From assembly GCA_024138025.1 (NCBI GenBank), contig JAMXBD010000055.1, positions 1,240,001-1,304,000 of the forward strand: DNA of 64,000 nucleotides. Reading direction: 5' to 3'. Made by a program: the position numbers and the translations under genes. This DNA comes from Combretum micranthum (taxonomy: Eukaryota > Streptophyta > Magnoliopsida > Myrtales > Combretaceae). Each line of letters opens with the position of its first letter. The stretch's first letter is position 1. A model generated the notes under the pieces. The model made no database searches, had not been told where the DNA came from, and saw only the letters and a list, made by a program, of their open reading frames with translations. This document shows positions 48,081 to 60,159 of this stretch, piece by piece.

Positions 48081-49129
48081 CAATATTAGAATTGGAGTAT
48101 TCATATGTTGTTTGGTTAATTGGCCCATCCCATTGATAAGATGAGGCTGACCTTAGCCTAAAGCTTTTTTGAGCATGCGCCAACTCATGGAATGTGGCTC
48201 TTAACTAATGGGGGACCCAAAAGGTTTATAGGACAACCCAATGGCTGTGCTTGTGCTTCATAATGCATAGATATAACAGCTAATTGATGATACAAAATTC
48301 TAAAGGAAAAGAAAAAGAAAAAGAAATGGATTGTTTCCGTCCAACTTCTCTCCATATCCATCAATTTATCTTCTCTAATTATTTATACTTGTAATCAAAT
48401 GGTTAAATAAAAAAAAAAAAAAAAAGATAGCATCATAATGATAAGGTAAGGTATATCTTAACCATTGAATTGTAATTTAAGGGAAACTGTGAATAAGAAA
48501 GATTGAAAGTATCCAAATTCTAGATCCAAAATTGAACGATGAACTTGTCATGTTTAATATAACTTAGCTAGTAGTGAAAAGGATTGGCATTTTGTGTTGA
48601 TGTACTTGCTTTTTAGATTTATAATCTAAAATAGGTTTGTATCTATAACCTCAACACATAACGTGATCCATATATTCATTGTGTTAAAAAATTGAACCAT
48701 ATTGTCATGAATGAGAGGAAAAAAAATGAAAATATAATGCTCTTAAATTAGATGATGACCCCCATTTTGTGACACTTGATCCAATTCTTACCTAGTGTTA
48801 CTAATTAGATTATAATATTGCTTTACAATTGATTATGCTATTGTCAAAATTTGTAGTCGCATAATCTCACTGTTATTGTAATTGTACCACATGTGAAGAA
48901 TTACGCAAATTTAAGCCTACATGAAGTTTCTTTTAAGGGTATAAATGAATCAAGTTGTCTAATAATTGATTAATTAAGCTTGGCTCAATATTATTAGAAT
49001 TTGATTCTAATTTGTTAAATCACTCTACTTTGAATAATTCTACTACATCAAGTCAAAATCGAGTTTTCTAAAGTTCAACTTAATTTGCTTTAAAACCTAA
49101 TGATACTTTAGTCAAGTTTCAATATTTAT
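48081..49129. other. AT-rich intergenic DNA
   Basis: No gene is recognised. An A run (48410-48424) is present, and GGCCCATCCC near 48123 is isolated. Confidence 0.35.
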
Positions 49130-51020
49130 AGAGTTTTATCACATTTAACCTAGTTTTTTTTTTTTAATGTAATTTGTAATTTTCTAAATATAAGGGCTAA
49201 TACATCTTACTATACCTTCGTATAAGTCAAAACAAGCTAAAGTTTAGAACTTACTAAAAATCACAATAAAATAATGATTATAACTCTAACATACATATCA
49301 ACATAACTCTATCATAGTAATGCACACACGGGTTATCTCCATTAATATGAAACAACTAAACATAAGACATCATAAATCTTATACCATGTGGGTCATAGAT
49401 TCCACTAAACCATACAAATGTTACTAACAACAACAACTAGGGTTCATGCCCATAACCACACTAGTAAATAGTAATTAACCTAACACTAATTTGATCTTTA
49501 TCTCCATAACTCAACATAATAGATCATATGTCAATTGCAAAGTCATCATTGCTATCATCTTAGTAACTCACTACTATGTCGTAACGAAAAGCTTGAATTC
49601 AAAAGCACCATTACTTGAACCTGAAAAAGATAAAGGAATGAGTTAGTATGGTAATATTACAAGCACATCACATGCACATATAACTAATGAGTTGTATGCT
49701 TTCACATAAGATTGATGCAACAAGCAATAGTTTATATCTTTAGTTAATAATAATTTTGCATCCATCATAGTGCTAACTCAGTATCCCAAAGCATACTTAT
49801 ATATGACATATCCATATATATGATGTTAGGTACTCATCAGCATCTACGAGTCATCTATATTTGCTCTGATCATTTCCGAAGATGACTCCACTTAAAGACA
49901 ACGTTGTACAAAGATTGTCAGGATGTTGCTTTAGCAATATTGATACTTCTGACTCATTAATAGTAGTCACGCATAGCAACACTTAATAAGTCATATATTT
50001 AATTAGTTTCAATTAATTCATTCTTTTAGGCAAGCATATCAACCAAGCATGATATACATGTACCAAAAAATGTCAAATCGACTTGTAGCTAATTACAATC
50101 CCTATAACCTAGTTTGAGAAGCATTTAAAGTATTAAAATCTAGCAAATATCTTGTAACATCACCTAGTACTTACTTGTTTCACTCGCTCGTGTTCTATCA
50201 ACTTACATTATTGATTCTAATTGGAAAACAATATAGTTTTAAAATATTTAGTATAAGTTATTATTTTGAAATAATGATTATAAGGAAAAGACTTTTGATT
50301 TGAAGAACAATTGAAAATTTGAAGAAATCGAGAAAGAAAAAGTAATTATACACAACTAAAGAGATACATGAGTGGGAATTACACGCCTATGTATATAGAT
50401 GTGTACAACATCATGATGTTACTTCTTCAAAACATACATTTAAGGAGCAACACTCTATGGGTGGGAATACAATCGTGTATCATATTATGGTGCTATTTTT
50501 GTGAAACATATAATAAGGGTGGTACATGGGTAGATACTTAATCTTCTTCAATCCCAAACCTTCATTAATCATTAATTCTTACCCCGATATGTACAAAAAA
50601 AAAAGAAAAAAGAAAAAAAAAAACTTCTCCAACACATTCCGATAAGTACGTCACAACACAAGTCACTCATAAACATGTGGAAAGACTTATTGGAATATGT
50701 TTGTCATAACCAAATATTTAAACCATATTTTTAATAAACTAAAAATGTCATTTCCAACACAACTCATATGAAGTGTATTCTCTCTTACACCAAAAATTCC
50801 AAGAACACACGAGGAATATGTTACTTTTTCTTTTTCTATAATTATTGTTTTGAGAACAATTTCTACTTGCGAATTATCCAAAACCAAAGAAAATACAAAA
50901 GAAGAAGAAAAATACTCGTGGTCTTGCAAATTTGAGAGTGCATTGCTGTAGACGGGGGTGGAAGACACTGATCTTGAAGAAAATAATGAGGGAGGGAAAA
51001 TGATGCATTTATAGGATTAG
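49130..51020 (-). mobile_element. LTR-like remnant, minus strand (second of two related)
   Basis: Similar in layout to 45430-48080: a shared GAAAAAGATAAA.GAATGAGTT phrase, repeated ATCATTTCC..AGATGACTCC-like blocks, and a minus-strand TATA CCTATAAATGCATC at 51003-51015 followed by a pyrimidine-rich leader. The 93-codon minus ORF at 50687-50968 lies where the leader would be and has no known domain. Ends were not delimited. Confidence 0.25.
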
Positions 51021-51689
51021 TTTATATCTTATAATAAAAGATGGCTTTTCCCTCATTACCAAACGATATTAACTGAAATTTGTGATGTTATATTTATTAT
51101 ATTTAGGTTATTTCATAACCAAAAGAATATATTTTCTACGTAATTGAGTCTAGATTTATCTTGTAGAATTCAGCCTGTAATGCTAATAACTCAAGCTGAA
51201 AAATCTAAAAATCTATAGGATTAAGCTAAGTTGAACTCAATTTTAGTATTATTTGATTTGATTCTTTTATTTTGAGTCTTAGATTTCTGTTGTATCTTCA
51301 TCTTGCCCTCTATTAAATAAATGTACAAGGATAATAGACAAAAACCTACATATAATTAGCCATAAGCACACGATTCCAGCCTGATCTACCATAAGCTCGG
51401 TCTGTTGTTGGCGATTCCATTATTGTTGGTTGTTTCGATTGTTCTTGGCTGGTTTGATATAAATTCTTGAATCCAATAGTTTTGGTTCATAGTTCTCAAT
51501 TTATCAAGTCACCATGCATAATATAGAATCAAACCGAATTAAGTCATACATATGAATAATACTTATATTGTAATTTCCATTCTTACATTCACATCTTTAG
51601 TAAATGTACCAATGTTATTGAATTAACTTAATATAATCATGCATATGACTTATATGTATCATTGGTAATAAATTGATAAATTATATACA
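51021..51689. other. AT-rich intergenic DNA
   Basis: Nothing recognised. Confidence 0.35.
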
Positions 51690-52090
51690 CATAATATATT
51701 TTAAAACATCATAACGTTGTTTCATTTTTCTAATTGACAAGACTCAGTTGCAAATGAAATTTGCTTTATACCATATACCATTGATAAATGATGCATCATC
51801 ATTATGTGGACTCTTTTTTTATCTCTCTCTCTCTCTCTATATATATATTAAACTTATCTAGATCTTTCCATTTGCAGAACTTATGTGCTGAAGAGGAATT
51901 TCAGTCCACTAGATGTATGGCTGTCGGTTTAGTTTTTGAAGTTTATCTTAATTCCTCGGCGCTCGTGTTTGGTTAAGAAGTTGCAGCAAGTGGATTACGA
52001 GCAATTTTGTTGTGTCCTTTTCTTCGGCATCGTCACCGGTACTTGTCCACATCTAATGCTCATTTTTGAAGACCTTCACATGCAACACGG
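51690..52090. repeat. Duplicated segment, copy 2 (partner 44640-45010)
   Basis: See 44640-45010. This copy has an inserted CT microsatellite (51821-51838) and AT run before AACTTATGTGCTGAAGAGGAA. Two overlapping short ORFs (51788-51976, 51936-52172) occur, with no known domain. Confidence 0.65.
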
Positions 52091-52746
52091 TTCATACAAG
52101 ATAATTATCAAATTTATTATATCTAACTTTATTTATTTTCATAGCTTTTTCTTTTCTTTTTTTGGCCGGTAATTTATTTCCATAGTTAACTGTCAAAAAT
52201 TTATCAGCGTGCGTAACTAACTATTTTGTTAAATTTCATAATCACTTGCTTGAATACCATTTTTATAGTTAACTATCTTATCTACGTATTATAAATAAAT
52301 TAAAAAAAAATTATCGATAGTAAATTAACATTCTTAAATTTTGGATAGTTAATTATATAGATTATCAAAGTTCAAATTGTGTTAGAAAATTTTAATTCCA
52401 TCTACGTAATGTTACCTATTATTAGATAAGTTTTGTGTTTAAGTTAAACTTGTTTATCAACTAAAAAACTAAGAATACATCCTAAACATGGTTGTCAACT
52501 CTTATAGACACAGTAGAAAAGAAGAAAATCAATAAAATTAAAATTAAAAAGTCAACAACCTTGTAACCTAATGATATCTCTTCTAATATCTGATGTAAGA
52601 GTTTCTAGGCTCGAATTCCCCTTTTCTCTAGTAACTGATAAAAAAAAAGTAATAAATGTCTAATCAAGTATAGGATAAATTATTTATTTTATTTATGATA
52701 TGATATTATTTTATCACATGCCCTTTAGCTTGGCCTAATTTATATA
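52091..52746. other. AT-rich intergenic DNA
   Basis: Nothing recognised. Confidence 0.4.

Positions 52747-52791
<45 letters not shown>
52747..52791. repeat. G homopolymer of 45 bases
   Basis: An uninterrupted G run between TATATA and TAAGGGAGAGG, followed by a GA-rich stretch to 52815. It stands out sharply in a very AT-rich region. It could fold as G-quadruplexes. The exact length is likely unreliable, because sequencing and assembly handle such runs poorly. Confidence 0.95.
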
Positions 52792-52792
<1 letters not shown>

Positions 52793-53971
52793 AAGGGAGA
52801 GGAGAGAGAGAGGAAGAATACAGTATATATGAAAAAACGTCAAAAAGAATTAAAAAATAATTTATCATGTCAAATGGATGTACCAAAAGATCATTAGGGG
52901 AAAAAAACACATGTAAATTGTTTGAATTCTATATTAAGCAAATGCAAGTAAATATGTATATTATTTCTTTGAGTAATTCAAATATTAGAATTTTTATCAA
53001 TGTATAAGAAAACATGTGCTTTGGTACAAAGTTGTTAAAAAAAAATAGACGTTTAAGTTTAACACTAACATTATAAGATTTTAAACTGATGAAATTCGAC
53101 ACAAATCTAAAGAGACAAACAAGTAGAAAGGATACAAGGAATATGATACACTAGGTTTCATCTGGGAAACCTCACCAGGGTAAAAATCCTGGGCAACTAA
53201 TTTATACGGGCTTTTCATGTTTACCCCCTTTTTATATTTATATTTATATTTTATTTAACATTCAGATGCTTTTATAACCATTTTTGAACGGAATTAGGTC
53301 AAAAAAATTGGAAAATTATAAATTTAGCGGTGAACCTAGCGTGCGGAGGAGATAACATAAAAAATGCTCTGCCCAAAATACATAGGTAAATTTTACATGT
53401 GCTTTATTTATTTGAATTTTGTCTCATTTTGCAATTAACTATCTAATTTTACTTATTTTTATAATTAGTTACCTATGACAAATACTATAAATGACTACAA
53501 AAAATTTGTTGACAATAAATTGGTACTTTCAAAATATAATAATTAATTATAAAAATGAAAGAAGTTTACAAATCAAATGTGATATCCTCCTCACATACTA
53601 AATTAATAATTCTGAATTTTAAATAACTAATTATAAAAATAAATAAAAATTTCCAAAAATATGATGTAAGAATTAAGATTGTTAATCTTCTGACTTTCCA
53701 AAAGAAAGCCATGTGCCGTTTTGATTGATTTTTCAACCTTTATTTAAAAATGGAGATGTAAACGGTGAATCAAAACATGGCCTCTCCAATTAAACCACAC
53801 GTCGTTTCTGACCCCCAACATACACTCTTCCAATATTAAATTTCAAACATAAGTCCCATATATATATATGTATGTATGTATGACCCGGTTGCACACTTAT
53901 ACTTGGTACCACATATGATTTAGGATTTCTTTTTTGGGTTTTTCTATTATAATCGAGAGGGTTATTCAGGT
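52792..53971. other. Upstream region of the F-box/PP2 gene
   Basis: Mostly AT-rich. A TATATATATA tract (53857-53868) followed by TATGTATGTATG lies about 100 bp before the start codon and could serve as the core promoter. No other gene. The minus ORF at 53790-54002 overlaps the start of the F-box gene and is a shadow. Confidence 0.4.
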
Positions 53972-56031
53972 ATGAATTTGTTGCCAGGAGACTGCATCTC
54001 AAGAATCCTTGCCTTCACATCTCCTAAGGAAACATGCAGGCTTTCCTTAGTTTCGAGAACATTTCGGTCCGCTGCGGAATCCGATGTTGTTTGGGAGAAG
54101 TTCCTGCCGTTTGATTACAGAGAAGTTGTGTCATCATGTTTGGTCATGGTGGTCACACCCTTTCGTTCAAAGAAGGAGCTCTTTCTCCATCTTTGCAATC
54201 CTATTCTCACTGATGGTGGCAGAAAGGTAAAACTCAAGAATCATCCTAGCTTTTAGGTTTCATTTTGTATTTGTTGTAGTTACAAGTTTTAGAATCTCTT
54301 AAGAATAGATGGAATCTCAAGACACTGGCTTGATAATGGCTTTCCTTATGGTGGTGAAAGATAGGAATGACAATTTATGGCTAAAAGTTTCGGAATCTGA
54401 TATTACTATGATAATGTTTAATAAATATTAATTATAAAGTTTTAATGCGCATTAGGATTTTATTATAAGATGCAGATATGCTTGAATTTCTTCATTTATT
54501 CTCCTGACCTTCTTTTTTCCTTTTTATTTATCCTCTGGAATCCAGATTTTTAAGTTGGAAAAATCAACAGGGGAAATATCCTATATGCTATCTGCTAAAG
54601 GGCTTTCCATCACCTACAGCGATGACCCAATTTATTGCGTTTGGAAATCCATGCCTGAATCAAGGTAATTAATTGCTGTTTTTTTATTTTCTTTTGTCAT
54701 TTTTAATGTTCCATACTTTCTTCTATTATTACTATATTCGATAATTTTTAGGCTCTCATCAATAAGAACAAAGGATTGATTGTCTTATCAGTAAAATAAT
54801 AACTAAAATATTAGACAACTTGAAGTATGGGCTGTTTAGTTGATAATCTCATCATTAAATTAAATATAATAATTAACATATGAAGTATTTTAGATATGAA
54901 TTTGAGACATTCAATCGATGCGACGAAACTATAAAAACAGGACAGCAATAAATTTTCCCAGAAAGTTAATATATAATGAAGAGGTTTGAATAATGTATTG
55001 GACATGATCAATCAGACTACAGCATACTACTATTTCACATTCTACAAATTACCTTGACTTTTAATAGTAGTCAACTAAAAAAAAAAAGTCAAAAGTATGC
55101 AAGTGGATTCATCTTCTACTTTTTCTAATATAACCATTCAAATTATATTAGGGGACAAGCATATTATAACTTTATTTTCTATTCTGGGGACTAAGCATGA
55201 AATATGTAATTACTTCGAATATTTCAAAAACTTTTAAAATTATACAAATACCCAACAACTTTTAATTATACACCTACGATCTTGATATATAAATGGGACC
55301 TATCTTTTAAAAACTATTAGAACGTACTTGTGAAATCAAACATAGAATAGTGTATTTTTTTTGGAACATAGATGTACAATAAATAAATAAATAAATTATT
55401 AATTCTATAATGTAATGATATAATTTCAATGTTCTATAGCAAATATACACTGTCCTAAATTAATTTTATGATATCCAAAAAGATATTCAACTTATTCAAT
55501 TAATTGAACAATAAAATTACTGACATTCTTATTGTTTTGCATAGGTTTCAAGACGTGATTGAGCTCAGAGGAGTTGATAAAATAGAAATTGAAGGCAAGA
55601 TTAGGGCTAATAATTTATCACCAAGAACCCTATATGGGGCATATCTCATCATCAAAGTCTCCCAAAATGCGTATGGACTTGATCCAATACCATCAGAAAT
55701 ATCAGTCCAAGTGGGCACTAGACAAATCTCTAGTAATACAGCATATTTACAAGGCCAAGATAAGAGGAAACAACTTACAGAATCCTTATTCTATGCTAAC
55801 AGGATTCAAATGTTGAGAAAGTTGGTGATGGAAGAAGGTGAAGGAAGGAGTCCAACTCAAAGAGAAGATGGGTGGATGGAAATTGAAATTGGAGAGTTCT
55901 TTAATGATGATATTGAAAATGAGGAAATTAAAATGAGTTTAAAAGAAGTGCAGGGTTATCAATTAAAGGGAGGGCTTATAGTTGAAGGTATTGAATTGAG
56001 GCCTAAAGAACTAATTGGGGTGATCCATTAG
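53972..56031 (+). CDS. F-box protein with PP2 (phloem lectin-like) domain, complete three-exon gene (286 aa)
   Basis: Exons are 53972-54226, 54546-54664 and 55545-56031, with GT-AG introns, totalling 861 nt with one frame. The F-box is residues about 1-45 (MNLLPGDCISRILAFTSPKE, then SLVSRTFRSAAESDVVWEKFLP), which binds SKP1 in an SCF ubiquitin ligase. The PP2-type domain follows: AKGLSITYSDDPIYCVWKSM, SRFQDVIELRGVDKIEIEGK, LSPRTLYGAYLIIK, and at the C-terminus a WMEIEIGEFF and GLIVEGIELRPKE block. This order is that of the F-box PP2-B/PP2-A13 family, whose lectin-like domain is thought to recognise glycans or other ligands so that targets are ubiquitinated. Length matches the family. The tryptophan and glycine of the usual WGD-type motif are replaced (YSDD). 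The start is the first ATG and gives a canonical N-terminus. Two AATAAA-like sites lie near 56093-56100. Confidence 0.93.
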
Positions 56032-58077
56032 TTTGTTTATAAGAATTTTTTTAAGAGGGAAAAAAAAAAAAAAAGATTCAATAGTTTGGCCAATAAATAA
56101 AATTCATTTGATAAGACATTCACCATTTATTATTATATATATTTTTAATTTTTTTTCTTTAGTCAAGTACCTTATGTTTTTAATAGTTTAATTTGATTCA
56201 AGGTAACATGGGGATGTCAGTTGTGTTATTCAAATAATTATTTCTTATTTCAATAGGATTTTTGAGTTTTTGAATCTATATATATTTATATATATATATA
56301 ACTGATTTAAAATATTAAATTGAAATATCATAATTTTTCTACTTGATAAATAACTTCATGTGTGATGTCTAAACAACATAAATGCAATAAAATATATGTA
56401 AAAATGTACACTTTAAAGGTTTAGAAGTTAAAATAGAGTCACAAAATGGGATGAGAAGTTTTGACTTTCTTTTACAATTCAACCCCTTTTTTTTCAGGCA
56501 AATATGCTGAAATACAAGGGGGTCAAGTAAGCGAAAGAAACATACCATAGGAATTGCAAAGACTTTGATCTAATAAATCCATATTGCATTAAAAGAAGTA
56601 AACAAACAAGAAGAGGGCTTTAATTAAGATATTTATAGCATAACCTAAAAAATTACTAATCACATATGTGAATTCAATGATGCATGAACTGATCTAAGTT
56701 TTAAGTTTTAAGGATTTACAATTTTCTAATTAAATTATTGGATTGAACTTTATTATATAGCACTCCGTGAAACCTTTACAGTCCTGAGTTATTATAACTT
56801 CTGGCATAGACAAATAATATTGACTTACAAACTGTCCAATCCTATAGTATTAAGAGTTTATCAACTTAATAACATATCGAGATGAGCTCAAATTTCATGA
56901 TGCTTAACTCATCAAGTTCATTAGTTCAAAAATTAAGCTCCACTTTATCTTAAGTATATACTGAATTTTATCACATTTGAATAGAGTTTATCTTCAATAT
57001 AAAATATTATCTAACACAACTTTTTGTCCCTAGATACTTGCAGTTAACGAGTTTTGTCCGGTGGAGCTTAAGCTTATTAAGATATGCAGCATCTTTGAGA
57101 ATGGACAGGAGTTTGAGCATAAAATTTTAGTCTGGATGTAGTTTTAAATTATCTTGCGATTTTCCCTGATCTATAAGGGTGGGCAAAAATAAGGATTTGT
57201 TTGAAATATGATACATATAAAGTATTTTCTTGAAAAATAATAAAAAAAAAGAGCTATATAATACCCATTATTTATTTATTTATTTCCCCTTCTGGGTAGA
57301 GAGTTTTATTTGGTTGGATTTTGTGAAGATTTCAAGGGAAATGATGTTCAGCCCAAAAACACAGTAAATGATCATTAGGCTCACACCACAGAAGAGGCCT
57401 CTGGTCTGGTCTGGTCTGGTCTGGTCTGGCCTCTAGTACAAAAATGCCACTCACTTGAGAGATGAGATCCAGTTTTGAATAGAAAAGGGACCTGCACAAA
57501 GGACGGCACACATTCTTGTGAGGCCCATAGAAAGTCTTAAAAATGAGCCAAGAGCCATACGCTTTGAGCTTGAATGGAAGGAAATAGGGTGAAAGAGTTT
57601 GAATTGAACTCCATTTAAAGTCAACTTATATTCCCCTCTTAACAACAGTAATATGAATGTATACATAATTGTTCCAACTGCTGAACTTTGACACTTGATT
57701 TGATTCGGTTAGGCTTTCAAGTTTATCAACTTTAACATGATAAAATACTCTTAAATAGTTGATTTTTTTTTTTTTTTGGGGGTTGGGAGGGGTTCTAGAA
57801 AAGATGAATTTCACTCAAGGACGTAAAAGTACTTTGGTAGGGTGAACTTATTGTAGCAGAACAATCATTTGATGGTTGATGATGGCATATAAAGAGAGAA
57901 TATTTAAAATAAATAACGTACATGTGTAAATACTGATATGAGTAGTGATGCATTTATGGATTTAGGATGATCAAGGACAAAAATGTTTAGAAAAGAGGTT
58001 GGTGTCCGAGGCAATTTGATTAATCTTACTTAATTGTCAAGCATTTAGTAGGGGCAAAAAGGAAAAGGGACAATGGC
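56032..58077. other. 3' flank of the F-box gene and AT-rich intergenic DNA
   Basis: No further gene is recognised. It holds an A run (56060-56074), AT tracts and a pentanucleotide microsatellite (57401-57430). Minus ORFs at 57451-57666 and 57626-57814 overlap each other and have no known domain. Confidence 0.4.
57401..57430. repeat. Pentanucleotide microsatellite (CTGGT)5 CTGGC
   Basis: Six consecutive pentamers, the last with one substitution, flanked by GGCCT on the left and CTCTAG on the right. Confidence 0.95.
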
Positions 58078-58359
58078 AAAAATGATACCTCAACTTTGAT
58101 AAAATATAAAATTATGTACCTAAAATTTTAAAATAATCAATTTAGTACATTAACTTTAAAATTGATTGATTTGATACTTGAAAAACTTTGAAATTGATCA
58201 ATTTAAGATCTAAAAAAACTTGATGGAGGTACTGTTAGCATGCACGAAATGTTTCTTCAAGTACTAAATTGATCAATTTCAATTTTTAGATACTAAATTG
58301 ATCAATTTCAAACTTCAGATACCTAATTGTACATTTTGTTAAAGTTCAAGTACCATTTG
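58078..58359. mobile_element. Palindromic MITE, copy 3 (best preserved)
   Basis: The left end AAATGATACCTCAACTTTGA, then TAAAATATAAAATTATGTACC, pairs with the right end (GATACCTAATTGTACATTTT, then GTTAAAGTTCAAGTACCATTT) over about 41 positions. Internal TACTAAATTGATCAATTTC modules repeat. It has no coding capacity. Confidence 0.7.
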
Positions 58360-59164
58360 TAACATTAACTTGAAAAAAAAACTTCTTTTATCCTTCAATA
58401 CTTATTATACGCATTTTGAAGGTACTAGTTAACATATTCCTATACATAAAGTTTAATATGGTTTAGTTTATTTGGAAGCTTTTATGGTCATATCGATAAT
58501 ATCATCCTTAATTATCTGAAAATTAAAATAAATACAATAATTGATATATTAAGTATTTTAATAGTGTGATTATGACTATATACAAATCTGAGCCATTAAA
58601 TAACTAATATAAACTAATCCTATTAAAACATCATGGGAGCATAGAATTATCCAACCTATCTAGTTGAAATATTTCGATTTTTTGTTAACATATTAATGAA
58701 TGCTTTCACTCTGATGATCCTAACACAAGGAATTCTATAAAAAGGCCTACAAGACTTTGCCATTGACAGAAACATTCTAGAAATAGGATATATGTAAAAC
58801 AGTCCAAACAAGTAAATATTATTTAAAAAAGGGAAAAAAAAAGATATAGATGAAAATAAGATAGTATCGTATCTTTTCAATTACTTATATACACACACAC
58901 ATTTTGAATGAAAATATTTCAAGGATCCTTTCATATTTGCACGGAGCATGATAAAAATATAATGTGTAAAGCCATAAAATCGAGTTGAAAAAGGAAAAAA
59001 AAAAAAAAAAAGAAAGCACTTCAACGAAAATGGTTTAAGGTATGCAAAACAACATGAATTATGGGTTATATTATACTAGGAAAATTTTATAATTATGTTT
59101 TATAATAAAAACGGTTCCATCACTTATTTAATGGATGATCGTATATCTAAAATACTTAATATAT
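58360..59164. other. AT-rich intergenic DNA
   Basis: Nothing recognised. An A run lies at 58996-59011. Confidence 0.4.
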
Positions 59165-59440
59165 CAATATATATATATATATATATATTGTCACACACCA
59201 TCCCAAGCATACCGTAGTGTAGGGGCGTCCTTAGGTCAACAGACCATCTTGGGCAGGCAGCATGATGCTAGGGACACTAGACCCCATCTAAAGTCCTCTC
59301 AGGAAACTCTTTCAGGGCACAAATTAGTATTGTTCTCTTACCTGTAGTATTCGAGTCTAAGCTGCGACATCACAACCTCGAACCCCAAATGTAGGCCTTT
59401 TGCTTGCCTCGTAGGCAACGCGTTTCACCAATTAAGCTTA
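59165..59440 (-). mobile_element. tRNA-derived SINE, minus strand, with AT-repeat tail
   Basis: Read on the minus strand it begins TAAGCTTAATTGGTGAAACG (A-box-like) at 59440 and has GGGGTTCGAGGTT (B box) about 45 bases on. It continues with a tRNA-unrelated body (AGTGTCCCTAGCATCATGCT) and ends GGTGTGTGACA at 59189, followed by an alternating AT tail (59165-59188). A bipartite pol III promoter plus a simple tail defines a SINE. It has no coding capacity and depends on a LINE reverse transcriptase. Confidence 0.75.
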
Positions 59441-59680
59441 TGACACACTCTATCCCAGGCACAACAGCAGCTGTAGTGGTGCCCATAGGTTTGTAGACAG
59501 GCTTGGGCAGGTAGCGTGATGCTAGGGACACTGGTTCCCATCTAGAGTCCTCTTCAAGCAAGTCTTTTAGGGCACAAATCGGTATTGTTCTCCTTCTCTT
59601 AGCATTCGAGTCTAAGCTGCAGCCTTGCAGACTCGAACCCCGGATGTAGGCTTTTTGTTAAACTATCCATCCTGTTAGTA
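59441..59680 (-). mobile_element. Second SINE unit, abutting the first
   Basis: The same body (AGTGTCCCTAGCATCACGCT, CTGCCCAAGC-like) and a B box GGGGTTCGAGTCTG, with a decayed A-box region. It ends TGTGTCA directly at the head of the first unit, so the two form a head-to-tail dimer. A 63-codon minus ORF (59370-59561) spans the junction and is not a gene. Confidence 0.7.
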
Positions 59681-59868
59681 AATCGGTATGCATGCTATAA
59701 GATACAAGCATCTTGATTTCTAAATTAGTTTATATATTTAAAAATATTTGATCTAAGTTCAAATTATATAAAATAATATATGATTATTAACAAGGACATG
59801 AGGGAAGATTAATTTACAACGAGGGAATGAAAATTTATTTATTTATACGGACAATATATGTGAAAATT
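59681..59868. other. AT-rich spacer
   Basis: Nothing recognised. Confidence 0.4.
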
Positions 59869-60159
59869 TTACAGAGACGTCACTTGACTCCCAAATACAT
59901 TATCCGACAAAGAAGCAGTTGTGTTATTCATCTCCATGAATTGCCCAATTGTCTGTTGTCCGGTCAAAATATTCTTCACAACCCGAATAATTAAGGTTGT
60001 CTGCCGTCTTTGATTGCCAAGCAAACAGCCATCACGATCAACAAGGGGTCGCATAACATCCTTCAGAACTGACCCGTGGGTCATATTACTGTTAATGTAT
60101 ATTCCAAAGGTTTTAAATGAAATTTGATATCCTTGATTGTGAGTGCCGTATTCTGGCAT
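59869..60159 (-). CDS. Unrecognised ORF, 96 codons (possible gene fragment)
   Basis: The translation has balanced, protein-like composition: FGIYINSNMTHGSVLKDVMR, then PLVDRDGCLLGNQRRQTTLI, then VVKNILTGQQTIGQFMEMNN, ending GSQVTSL before TAA. The region is markedly less AT-rich than its flanks, and codon use looks real. I recognise no family. There is no clear promoter or splice partner within 500 bp. It may be a lone exon, a processed fragment, or part of an unidentified transposon. Confidence 0.3.
   Translation of the reverse strand: MPEYGTHNQGYQISFKTFGIYINSNMTHGSVLKDVMRPLVDRDGCLLGNQRRQTTLIIRVVKNILTGQQTIGQFMEMNNTTASLSDNVFGSQVTSL

Noticed and set aside
54811..55011. Minus ORF between F-box exons
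   Set aside because: Lies wholly in the second intron, is AT-rich and has no domain.
55589..55816. Second plus frame inside F-box exon 3
   Set aside because: Overlaps the PP2-domain frame, which has clear family similarity.
59600..59650. tRNA gene suggested by the B box GGTTCGAGTC (minus)
   Set aside because: No cloverleaf could be built, and the body is shared by both SINE units.
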